From positions 124,173-188,172 of the forward strand of contig VWZL01000522.1 of the NCBI GenBank assembly GCA_013396915.1: DNA of 64,000 nucleotides, given 5' to 3'. The DNA is from Stercorarius parasiticus. Lineage: Eukaryota; Chordata; Aves; Charadriiformes; Stercorariidae. Position 1 is the first letter of the stretch, and each line of letters starts with the position of its first letter. The translations under genes were made by a program, and so were the position numbers. Below are positions 23,818 through 53,060 of the stretch, in pieces. Under the pieces are notes generated by a model that was not told the DNA's origin, ran no database searches, and was given only the letters and a program-made list of their open reading frames with translations.

Positions 23818-24739
23818 TTGGCTGCAACTAGAATGAGCTTGCAGATTTCTCAGTGGTTGCAGGAATCTTTTTTTGCCTATTACCTTTGCCCAGAGATGGG
23901 ATAAATTACAGCCTTTGAAGGCATCCCTCAAATATGTGAGATGATAGATAAATCTGGATAATTATACTTGGGGGTGGGAGGGAACCAAATAGAGAAAAAA
24001 ATGTATTTTATAGCTTATTTTAAACACTACTTTCTATAAGCAGTTTTCAGTTGGCACGGACCACGTTTCTCACTCCAAAAGAGGTGTTTAGAAAGAAGAG
24101 ATATTAATGTGCAGACTGACTTCCTCTATAAATTCAGTAAATGTGTACCTAAAGGTGTTGCNAGCCCTTATAACACAAATCAATCCAGCAGGCTCATAGC
24201 TGCATTTTTTCTTATACTAAGAGAGTCTCTGTGGTGTCTGGCTTCCTTTGGAAGTTGATGCTGTTCAGTGAAGATGCTACATACGTTTGTTTAAACACAA
24301 AAGGGAAAATCAACATAGCTCAGGAGTAGAACTGACAACTAATATTTTGTGCCTTGGGCAATGATGGGCACTCAAGTCAGTCATCAGCTGCCTTATTGTT
24401 GGGCACTTCTAATGAAAACATTTGCCACAAGTAACTCTAATTTCATGCATAGTGTGATTGTTTGATAAGTTGCTCACTCTTAATTTCCTCATGCAGAATA
24501 ATTTCAAATTTCAGATGTTCCCATTATATCGTGCTCCATCTCCCCGTATTGCACAGCAAACCTTAAAGAGTAGCTGGGCTCTCTTACAGTAGTATCAAGA
24601 AGTTGCTATGACCTTCGTAAATCTGTGTGGTGTCATCAGTTTTAGGATGTTCTTAACTGTGGGTACTTAGTACGCACTGACTGAGGCAGCAGAATGCTAT
24701 CAGTATTTTGTACATGAATTATCTGTTTGTTTCTATTGT

Positions 24740-24751
24740 AATAAATTTATT
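24740..24751. terminator. Palindromic bidirectional poly(A) signal AATAAATTTATT
   Basis: This 12-mer is its own reverse complement, so the canonical hexamer AATAAA is read on the + strand (end of MED15) and on the - strand (candidate end of SMPD4, about 1 kb past its stop). U/GU-rich sequence (tgttggatgctaacattgt) follows on the + side. The - side has weaker downstream signals, so its use by SMPD4 is inferred. Confidence 0.6.
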
Positions 24752-25740
24752 ATTATTCCTGTGTTGGATGCTAACATTGTACTGCTCTCCCCATGTTGAT
24801 CCTTAGATACTAGTTCTGTTGCATCTGTTGGATGATGGTTACTTTGTTCTATGGTAAGGGAAAACCTGTAGGCTTTGACGGTTAGAGGAGGAGGTCATAA
24901 ATGGCTCTTCATTCCATGCAACACTGTCCTTACAGCGAATTGGAAGACCTGCTCAGGAGTTTAGCAAGGGTATCTACAAATGAAAGATGTTGATTTCTAA
25001 CTAGTACTGTTATGTGGCTGACTGTTTCCTCAGGGCAAAAGAACCAGCAGTTACAGTTTGTAAATGAGGATAGAAATGGTGTGTGTGTGTTAATACCCCC
25101 TTGAGCACAGTGGCTACACAAGAGGTGCAAACACATGGAGAAGTGGCTTATGGAGGTAGAAGGCATAAACCTGCCTGGACTGGGTAGGCCTCAGGCAGGC
25201 AACAGGAGGTTTAAGCCCAACACTGGGCTATGAGATGCCACTCTTGCTGCCCTGTCCCATCTTCTGTGTTTTGGGGTTTTTTTTTCCTATTTGGTGTAAC
25301 TTCCTATAAATTTCTTGGTGCACGGCCGTTTCTGTTGCCTTTGTAACCTCTCTGCCTGTAAGCATAATGTGTAAGTAAGTCCTACAGCTAATTCTTTTTT
25401 TAGAACAGTGCAAAAGGCTTCAATGCAGTTATTGCTCAAACAGAAATGTTTCTACATATGGCATTGTTCATTTCAGTATTATAAATACTGATGGCTCATT
25501 CCCCCCCTTCAAATGAAAAGGCATTTGCTACATTCCATAGGAACACTTTTATAAAAATAAAATTTACATTGATCATATTCACTGTATAAGACCGCATCAT
25601 TGTTTATAAAACTCAATTAACTTTAATATTAAAAAATACTTTAGGAAGATCTGATATGATAATTCAAACATTTTAGTCATTGAATCCCAGGCTCATCCTT
25701 AAAACATTTATTTTTACAAGTGTAAGCTGAGAGAAGGAAA
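24752..25740 (-). other. SMPD4: Probable SMPD4 3' untranslated region
   Basis: Between the SMPD4 stop and the shared poly(A) palindrome there is no recognisable coding sequence. The part near the stop (25,540-25,730) is A/T-rich, as 3'UTRs often are. Extent depends on which poly(A) signal is used. Confidence 0.45.
25707..25712 (-). terminator. SMPD4: Possible very proximal SMPD4 poly(A) signal
   Basis: Reads AATAAA on the - strand only about 30 nt after the SMPD4 stop. Possible but unusually close; competes with the signal near 24746. Confidence 0.3.
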
Positions 25741-43725
<17,985 letters not shown>

Positions 43726-43919
43726 GCCGCCGCTTCCCCCGGCCGCGGGGCCGCGCCTCGCTAGGCCGCGCTGCGGGAGAGGAGCGGAAGCGGCCGCGAG
43801 CGCTTCCCGCCAGCACCGCGGCACCGGCTCCCTCACGGCCGCCGGCGCCGCACTTTTGCGTCACCGCTCGCGCCCGGCGCGCCGCCGTGACGCCACCGCG
43901 CCCAGCAGGGGAAGGCGCT

Positions 43920-43933
43920 GTTGCCATGGTGAC
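43920..43933. promoter_or_regulatory. X-box-like RFX site
   Basis: GTTGCCATGGTGAC closely resembles the palindromic RFX X-box GTTGCCATGGCAAC, with a perfect left half. About 195 bp upstream of the SMPD4 ATG. Binding is inferred. Confidence 0.5.
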
Positions 43934-43939
43934 GGGTCC

Positions 43940-43967
43940 GCCGCCATTCCCCCTCCAACATGGCGGC
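43940..43967. promoter_or_regulatory. Two inverted YY1 core motifs
   Basis: GCCGCCAT at 43940-43947 is ATGGCGGC on the - strand; AACATGGCGGC at 43957-43967 matches AANATGGCGGC on the + strand. YY1 cores near start sites of housekeeping genes often help position transcription; the opposing orientation suits a divergent promoter. Confidence 0.55.
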
Positions 43968-44350
43968 GCTGAAGGAGGGCACTAATCGCGGCCCGCGTGG
44001 CTTTAGCCCCTTCCCGAGAATCTCCGTGGGGGGATCCGGGGGTTTCTTTTGCGGACATATCTGGAGAGCTGTTAAAAATGAACGGAATCGCCAGGCAAAA
44101 GGGACGGCGGTCAGACAAGCCCATGGCAGCTCGGGGTTGGGTGGTAGTGAAGGTGAAGCCATCGTTTGCTCAGATAACTGGTGTTTGGAGAGAGCATCTT
44201 GTGAGCGAATTGAAAGCAGTGAGGACAAAGACGCACCTCGTTGATAATACATACTTCCTGACTGTTCAAAAGGACAGTTGTCATCCAAAATATGGGTGAA
44301 TACAAAAAGTGTATTAGAAGAACATCTCAATACTGTGAAGGAAAAGTAAG
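43958..44350 (+). other. Candidate divergent transcript beside SMPD4
   Basis: From the + YY1 motif an ATG in good context (ccaacATGg, 43960) opens a 94-codon frame, and another ATG at 43997 opens a 100-codon frame. Neither resembles a protein I know. A possible donor (aaaagtaaga) lies near 44344. Best treated as a possible promoter-divergent non-coding RNA; expression is unproven. Confidence 0.25.
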
Positions 44351-45708
44351 AGGTTTTAAATAGAAGTGTATTAAATGGTCAGAAAACCACATCAGAAAAT
44401 GAGGCAGCTATGACATGGGACTGTTAGAAATGAGAGCTGCATACATCAGTTGAGCAATAGGAAACAGTAATTACATGTTTCACGTTAAGAGAATTTATAA
44501 GGGAAGCTGAAGTCACCAGGAAAAATACATATTTATAGAGGTAAGGATAATCACTTCTCAAATTGAGAATTGCTTCTCAATGTGAGAGTGAAATAAATCC
44601 TTATGGTGGTAATATCCCACTGGTAGATGCACAAAGTAAAATTAAAATTGCTAATAATGCAAAAGAGTGTTTGGTACATGCCTATAATTCATATTTAGCA
44701 GGAAGCAAGATGATATGTTTAATCATAAAGCCCCAGGAATTTGTGTGCAAGAAAAATAAATGGGCAGGAAAACTGTGCGCTGCTCATTTTTTTAAAAATT
44801 GGGAATTTTGGGGAAGTTCCATAAAACCAGAGGAATGCTTATGTTGTGCCAATATTCAGAGAGAGAATTCCAGTCAGAGGTCTAGAAAAGAATAATTATT
44901 TTATTAAATACCAAAGACAGCTATATAATTAACACCAGTAAATGTGATTACAGAAAATAATCTTGCCCAGACAAGTTAGGTTTTGTTTGTGACAAGATCT
45001 ACAGGGTTTGTCAGAAAAGATCAGTGTGGGTAAAATGTACATTTTCTTGATCATTTTGATTCTTTTATGTGAGGAGGTGCAGGAATAATTGAATGAAATG
45101 GTTTAGGTTGTGTAGGAGGCCAAACAAAATTATGTGGCCTCATACTCCACTGCTGTCATTAACATTGAAACAAACTGTAAAAAATTGTGTTAGAGAGAAT
45201 GACAGAGGAATTCCTTTTGTAACATCAGCTCTGACCCTGCAGGTGACTTTATTCATCCAGTTTAATAGGATTATTTACCAGTGTAAAATGATTCAATACT
45301 TACATAAAAGTTTACAGAATCAGAATTAAAAATGGTACATTATTTCTCGGTATTGATCATGTGCTTCCATTCCAATCTGCTTTTCCCAAACTGGATCTCA
45401 AAACTGCTTTTTGATCTCGGCAGTGAGTAGAGGAGGGAAGGCAGCAGCTCCAGTGGCAGTAGAGCAATCCAGTTCCTGACTGCTGAAAAGACAAATTAAC
45501 AGGTTTCAGACGGCCCCATTTGGAATTCTGCCAGGCAATTAATTTGCTTATTCCTTTCCTTTTTTATACTATGTATGGTTTTTTTAAACAAACATCCAGT
45601 ATTTTGAATATAGTAAGCTGGTAACGGATGACAGAAGAGTTCTTTGACATGTATAAAAGTGTGATTGAATAGAACTGTTAGAGCTATATTTGCTGTGATG
45701 CATATATG

Positions 45709-45750
45709 TATTTGAAACGCGTGTCCTGGGTGGGACACGCGTTTCAAATA
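45709..45750. repeat. Perfect 18-bp inverted repeat with 6-base loop
   Basis: TATTTGAAACGCGTGTCC, loop TGGGTG, GGACACGCGTTTCAAATA. No mismatch. Each arm contains ACGCGT, giving CpG-rich cores in an otherwise AT-rich, CpG-poor intergenic region. Function unknown. Confidence 0.95.
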
Positions 45751-46290
45751 TGGGCCATGTTTTAAAAGTGCATTTTCAGATGGAGACTGTGTATTGCAGT
45801 GAATGAACACTTTTCTTTGAGGGGTCGGTCCCTCCTCGAGGTGGGGATAAAGAGCTATTTTAGCTCCAAAAAAAGCTGGTGGGACTTGCTGGCAAAGCTT
45901 CTGCAATGTGTTTATTTAGCTATAAAAGTTATGAGTATGATTTCCAGAAGTTAAGGAAACAGTAGACCTGATGTATTTTCAGTAGGTCGTAGAATTGGAG
46001 AAAGAAAACAACAAGAAATAAATGACCACGTGAAGAAGTGGAAACAGAAGAATGGAGGTGCTTGGTAGGGATGGCTCAGTAACACTTGTGGACATTAATA
46101 AAATAGCTGCATGGGAGAAATTTATCAAATTATTTTAAGAACTAGGGGAACTGCTGAGGACAACTGTGGAATGACAGTCTATTTATATTTATAGGTCTGT
46201 TCTGGAACCTACTGAAATCAATGGTATAGGTCCATTATCACTCGTACATATAACATTTTCAAATGTATATATCGGAATTGTATGTGTATT

Positions 46291-46338
46291 TTTTCCCATT
46301 TTGCAGATGGAGAGATGGAGGCCCAGACTTACCTAGGT
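46291..46338 (-). mobile_element. Possible MIR-like SINE fragment
   Basis: cccattttgcagatggagag followed by atggaggcccagacttacct resembles the same MIR 3' segment. Short, so uncertain. Confidence 0.3.
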
Positions 46339-49300
46339 TTTCTTTTTCCTTTTCTCCCAAATTAAAGCTGTCTTTAAGCCATAGCAACAAGAAGGGCTTC
46401 TTTGGTTTGTTGGTATGTTTTTCCTGAGAGGAATATTCCTGAGGTAGTGGGAGATTGAGCTGTTTGATGAAAGTATGAATTCCATTCAGTAATCTGCTTT
46501 GGTGCTTACTATGTGTTTTTATCAGTCATTGTGAGAGAGGTTTCTGTTAGGCAAAGTAGTACACAGCTGAAGTGACTAACTTCTGCCATACTAACACTTC
46601 TCCTAGGTAGCTTCAGAGGTAACCCAGCATTTTGCCACCTTGGTGTAATCACTACACCATTACAGTTTCAATCAAACTCTACAGAGGTAATTAAGCTCAT
46701 ACAATTACCATGAAGATGAATGACTCAGTAGAGCACAAGCAATTTGTGCATATTAGAGGGAGCTAATGCAACATTCATCACCAGAAAATCCACTAAGAAA
46801 AGACACTAAATCCTACGATGGCAGCTTGCACCATTACTGCTCCTCATCTTAAACATCTGGGATATGTAAGAAACGAGACTTGTGTGGTTCTGGTGCCCGC
46901 AATATTGTCTCTGGAGCTCATACAGCCTTCTTTTCTGAAAGCAGTACTAAAAAATTTGAATTAAATCATATGGGGCCTCCACTGCATTTTACAGACTTCA
47001 GTGGGAAGTTTGGGTACAGGAAGAGTTTTATATCAACGCTTTAGTAAGTGGCTTACCCACTTTAAAATGAAGCAGTATTTGTAGCGAAAGATGCCATGTT
47101 TTATAAAGCCAGTGGATATCAGAGGGAGAAACAGACAAGCTTTTGGGCACTCTAGCTTCTCTTGAAGTCTGACTCAGATGCAAGAAACAACTCCAAGCTG
47201 GGAACAAGTTACTATAACTTTAACCTGATTAGGGTAATCAATGAATCTGAGAGAAAAAGATGAATTAGAAAGAATCTAATTTAACAGCATAGGTTTCTGA
47301 TAAATTCGATAGACCTTGTTGCTTGTGCAATTTAATCTCTTCGTGTAAGGACAGGTTAGAGTGTCGTAACACCGAAGAACTCTGTCAAATGTTTTGTTTT
47401 GGCTGGAGAATTGTTTGTGTGTTGGTATATCAGGGGTGGATTAAATGATTAGAAAACATATAGTCTGTTCAGCTGTGATGGGAGCAAAACCAGACTACCA
47501 GTTAATGAGAATTCAGCTGGAACAGAGCCTGGAGTCATATAGGTGAGAATAAAAGGGGAATTTTCAGAACTGTGATAATTTTTCTGGTCCAACTGAAGCA
47601 ACTTCTCTTTCCAAAACTGTCCAGCTCATGCAGACATCAACATTATAGTGCCCCTAACATGAACAGACCTGCTAAGGCTGTAAGTCAAAGTTTCATGTGG
47701 ATAAAGGTGAGACTTCCTTTGTAGCCTGAGGAAACATTAACCCACTCATTGTGTTTAAGGGCTTCTCTTCTGAATGAAACTTCAGCAGGCTCTCAGGATA
47801 TGTTTAACCATTGCAGGGCAATGTATCTGTATGTCTGCCTACTTTTAGTGTACTGCTCTTTGAGCAGTCTATTGTACATTTTATTTAATTAGACAGGACA
47901 AAAATTTTAAATATTAAACTTCTCTCTCAGGGTAAATAAATACATACCTAGTAGCAGGATCTTACAGAAAACTAATAGATTCTCAAACGATAAGACTTTT
48001 TATGGATTCCTTTTTGGATTATAAAAATTTATCCTTAAGAAATATGAGACTACTGCAGTTGTGCACTACTGATGCCAGGACACTCTCAGACAGAAATGTA
48101 AGGCTTCATAGAAATATTGCTCTAGCTTATCTCTTATGTTGTGGCTCTTTTATTAGATCAGAGAGCATTTTATTTGTCTTTTAATATAAAGTAAAAATTG
48201 CAGTAACTTTTGGTTTGAAAAGACACAGAAGCAGAGGACAGTGGTGCATTGGAATGGCTACCTGCTGAGATGGGTAATCTCCAGGGGTTGATGGAAAGCA
48301 GTCAAACAGCTCTGCAGGGAAAAGTGTTCTTTCAAGTCTTGCATCATATATAAGAGAGAGAGATAAAGAAGACAGAGGTTTTTTATGTATCAGTTAATTT
48401 CTATTGGTGTATATGCGTTAATTTCTCCTAATGATTTCTGCAAATTGGTTAGATTTTTGCCTAGCTCCTGCAAAGAGATTGCTTAAAATGTTGCCTGACA
48501 GCATATCAGTAGTCCCAACGCCAGCTTGCCTCCCACAGTCTTGTCTGATTTAATAAGCAGTGTATTTTGTGCCTTTTTATGTGTACTTCGCGTTTTGCAA
48601 CTTTAGCAGTCCCATTTTGAAGAATTTTCTTCTCATATGAAGTGCTAGAAATTTGTTTTTAATTAAAACTGGATTTGTTGCATAATCACATGAATCCAGG
48701 AGCTTGAGGCATAAGTAATAACAAGATTTCAACACTTGGGATAAAATATGAGTACTGGTGGCAGAGTGTATAAACACAATGCATTATGCAGGGAGCTAAA
48801 GTAACTCTTGAATCCAGTGGCTGAGGAAGTTTGAATATGGTGAGTGTTACTATGGAAAGTACTTTCAGAGGTTTGCTTTATTAATATAGGGGTTGAAGTC
48901 TAGGGTTTGGGGTTCGAGAAGTAAAGCAACATTTAATGTACCATTTTCCATTCTAGTTGCTGGTGATCCGTATTCTGATTTTTAATTTAGCAAAGTTAGC
49001 CTGAGGGGAAGACCACTTTGTTCCATTTGTGAGAAGATTTTCCTGTTGATTTGGAAGGAAATGGCACTTCAAGCTGGTAACTATGGTTTCATTTTGTTTC
49101 TAGATATTTCCCCGTATTTCTAAAGCAAGATCTTGATGCAGTAAGATAAGCATGAATTCCTCAGCATTGATTAATACTTGAAGCATGGAGTTAGAGTTCT
49201 GCTTGCTATTTATACTTTGCCAAATTGACATTCCTATTTCTCAGTTCACCAGGTTTCTGCAAAATGCCGTTGACCACAATGTCACCTTTTCTTATTTGAG

Positions 49301-52300
49301 TTGCAGTTCTATACTCAGGGCTAGATGTGGGCACTGTGAAGAAGGAGGATTGCCTTTGTCTGCACCTCCGTCATACAACTGAATGTGTATACCGCACCAT
49401 ATAATACTAAGGGGAGGAGCGAGCTCTCTATGAAATGCTCTTCTGACTGGGGACTTTGTTACAGAGCCCCAAATCGGTCTCTAAATTCTGTGCATTTCCA
49501 GCTGTAGAGCCTGGGCCTTACAGAGAGAATTTGACATATGTCAGGTAATCATTGTCCTCATTTAGAACAAATGTCTCTTTGTGTTCCCACACATTTTCTA
49601 GTGTCTTCCATAACTGCATGATATTCAACAGTGTGGTGGAGAAGTATCTGTCCCTCAACAAAGGAGACAGTGACATTCCTTGCTAGGCTGTGCTGGGTAC
49701 CTGCAAATGTGATCGCTCTTTCTGTGTGCCTGAAAGGCAACTTCTCTATCTACGGGATGTGTTGTAGCTGAGTTTTCCCAAGGATCCTATATAGCCGTCA
49801 CCAAGATGTCCTTGGATTAGTTTAGCACTCAGGTCCTTTTATAACTCCAGGACTCCAAAAAACCCTAAACAAGTAAATGCAGCTCTAAGCTGCTTAATAA
49901 AATGAAATATAATAAAGAATAAATAATAGCCTTAGGCAGGGAGGCAGTTCAGAGCCATAATATGGATGGAGTAAGCTGTAGCTGGTTGGTTTTATGACTG
50001 ATACAGTATTTCATGTTATTTTTAGCCTTCCAGTTAAAACCAGATACTGCTGTTCTTAAAGAGCAGTGAATCTATTTAATGATACCTTTAATAATCTCCT
50101 CTTTCCTTTTGAAAGCAGTATTTGGAAGCAGAATGTCTCTTCCACTAATGGCTGTCTGCCAACAGGCTTTCATCTTTATCCTTTCTGATTCTGTAGTCAT
50201 TTACCCATCTGAAGCATTTGCTCTTAGAACATGCAGTTTTTAGCTCCTGGCAGTCAAGATGAAAGAAATCAATGTAAATTGCTGGGGTGAGTGACCAGGA
50301 GGTGACAGTCGAAAGCCTTAGGTATTGGGTGCTTCAGCCTGACAAGCAAGATGAAGTATGTGTGAATGGAAACTTGCATAGAGCTCATGAAGGAGGATGG
50401 GTTACGGTGCAGGGAGTGGCAGGGGTGGGTTTGAGGCTGAGGTCGCTAGGAAAGCCTGGTGCCCCAAGGCTCACAGGGTGATGAAAGCAGTTCCCAGAGA
50501 GCGTGAGAACAAGCCACGGTTTTCCCTCCTGGCACCTTTGCCGTGGGAGCAAATAAAAAAAAGAGCAAATAAAGAAGATACCCTGATTTAGAAAGGAATT
50601 ATTTCTTGAGACTCCTTTAAGAAGCTTCTGCGAATATTGGATTGGGCTCTGGGTCTGCAGAAACCAGTGGAAGAACCTGAGTTGACCTCAATACTAAGGG
50701 ATCATTGTCTTCAACACTATTAGCTTGTGGACCTTTTAAGATAAGGAATAAGGAAGCTAAGTACTCTCTGACAGAAGTTTCCTTAAGTAAAAGCATCTGC
50801 TATTAAGCAGCTTAACTTAGCTTAGAAATAGTTTTAGGAAGGGGACCCTTGAAATGGCTTCTGGAATTTGTTCGCTTACACTGATCTACACCACCGTGAT
50901 TTGGGACTGGGATCCCTGATATCTGAGGGAGAGACACTTTATTTTGACTCTGATTTGGTACTACCAGATCTGAGTGCTCCAAGTCAGGTGAGCGTTTATG
51001 ATTCTAGATTTTTTTTAAATTCCGTGGAGCATCCCTAAGAGAAACTTTATATGTTGCACATCTTGCAATACAATCATGGAAGTTGGCATTACTGCTGGTC
51101 AGTTGAAAGGATGCATAGAAAGGACTATGAGCAGATTCTCTGTATCCCGAGACATCTTTCTACTAGAAGAATATAGATTCAGTTACTCTGAGACTTCCAG
51201 CGAAATACTGGGAGTATATGTGTATTTGATCTAGAAACGAACATTTGTCATAGATAATCACTTCATGTAAGTTTCAGTATTGTCTTTGAGCTTGGATTCT
51301 CAATCCTTTTGAGTTTGTGAGATGGATGCTGTTGATGTGACTCTGTCTCTCCTCAGCTGCTCCCCTAGAAAACTCAGCACTGCATTTGAGAACTTCTGGT
51401 GTTGATTCACCTTTCAAAGCTTTACGCAGGTTTATTCTCCACTCTCTTTTCTTTATTTGACCTAACTATCTGTGTGGGAGACCACAGATTGCACGAAGAT
51501 CTTTACAGAAATGGCCTGGACATTTGTATTCAGGCAAATGCATTTTTGAAGATAGTTTGGATTTATATGATCTGTAATTTCTTTTCAGAAGCTGATACTT
51601 TCTTGTTCCCTGAAAACGGAAGATGGATGTGTTTCATTGCAGTACAAGAGAAATTATGTTTTGAAGCTGCTTTTCTAACGGTGGTCATGTAACACCGCTT
51701 TTAATGCATCAGATTTCACATTATCCATTATTTGCCTTTTTTTTTTCCCCAAGTGCCCAGGTCTCTAAGCAAAATTTTCACGATAAAATTTCACAGTCGT
51801 ATGAGACTAGTACTTGCATAAAAAGTTTCTGCTTTGTATGCAGAGCCAAGCATTCAAGAGCATTTGAAATGTTGAGATGAGAGAAACTGTATTGGAACAG
51901 GCTGTTCTTATCCTGAACCATATTTCTTGGTGTATTTCCAGAAGTACTGAACATACTTGTGAAATGATACCCAGAATTAAAATTTTGGACCCAGTAGGAC
52001 ATGACCTGTTCTTCTATTACTTTGCACCCTTTGGTGTTAGAGCCAACCTAAAGCAAACTGTCAGCCAGCGTCACCAGGCTCATGCCTGCCATGTGTGAAA
52101 GCAATGACACAGAGCTAGCTGGAGCAGATAACCAACAATTCATCTTATGCACATGAAGTTCTCAATTGCCAGATTTCCCAGGTTGAAGTTTATTTTGTAG
52201 CATGAGACCGGATTTAAAATAAACCCTGCAGTTCTTCATTAAGTGTCAACCTGTACTAAATGTAGGGAGGTTAGTGGGATAATATCAGGTGCAGGATGGT

Positions 52301-52880
52301 TTCTGAGGGCTTACAGGAATATTATAAAAATGGAACACCACATTGTTCTGTTCTCCAAAATACTAAAACTTTATAATCTTGCATCTGAATATGAAATATT
52401 GGATAGTGAATGTCACAAAAGGTGCCTTTAAAATTATTCAATGTTATTGAAGCAATGCTTAAGGAACAGCTTGGGGAAGGTTCTCTTAGCCCTTTTCCTG
52501 TAGGTGTCCTCATCTCAATCTCTTAACTAAACAGAATATTAATTTCTAAATGCACTGAGGCACTGATGGCTCATGCATAGATTTTTCTCATAATACAGCT
52601 CACTTGATAGTGCAGGGTACTCATCAAAGCATTACTAGAGAACAGCAGTAGCTTTGCCATTGGGGACTGTTGGGTCCATCTCCACCTAAACTTTAACAAG
52701 TTTTGTGGTATATGCCATTGCATAAGACTTGGTGCAGACACAGGGTTAGTATTAGGAATCTAAGAAAGAGAAATCCTAGATGTACAGTGAGAGAGGGGCG
52801 CTCAAAAGGGGTTGCCAAAATACTTGGAAGGCTGTTGGTAGGGTTCCCTCAACACTATGTGACCTGGGGATGTGGCTGAG

Positions 52881-53060
52881 ATCACAGAATCACAGAATGG
52901 TAGGGGTTGGAAGGGACCTCTGGAGATCATCTAGTCCAACCCCCCTGCCAGAGCAGGGTCACCTAGAGCAGGTTGCACAGGAATGCATCCAGGCGGGTTT
53001 TGAATGTCTCCAGAGATGGAGACTCCATCACTTCTCTGGGCAGCCTGTTCCAGATCCTGG
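52881..53060 (-). mobile_element. CR1 LINE 3'-end fragment (about 180 bp)
   Basis: Starts atcacagaatcacagaatgg, then ggttggaagggacctctgga and catctagtccaacccccctg, and extends to cttctctgggcagcctgttc. Longest and best-preserved CR1 remnant in the window, minus orientation. Confidence 0.92.

Larger units (their letters stand above)
23388..24765 (+). other. MED15: MED15 3' untranslated region (inferred)
   Basis: Non-coding stretch from the stop to the AATAAA at 24740. An earlier AATAAA at 23812 could give a short form (3'UTR near 450 nt). One undetermined base at 24162. No other gene is visible. Confidence 0.6.
44351..52880. other. Intergenic region, no recognised gene
   Basis: About 8.5 kb of AT-rich sequence. 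Open frames are short (up to 136 codons), without recognised homology and without convincing splice context. Contains the 18-bp hairpin and a possible MIR-like fragment. Confidence 0.7.

Noticed and set aside
43833..44330. 165-codon - strand frame across the CpG island, longest in the window
   Set aside because: Stop-poor because of high G+C; it lies upstream of SMPD4 in a different frame and shows no known domain.
43958..44350. MZT2-like partner gene head to head with SMPD4
   Set aside because: Neither open frame contains the MZT2 signature (ELYELAQAAGG type); identity not supported.
45496..45906. 136-codon - strand frame spanning the 18-bp hairpin
   Set aside because: No recognisable domain and the hairpin contributes an unlikely peptide; treated as chance.
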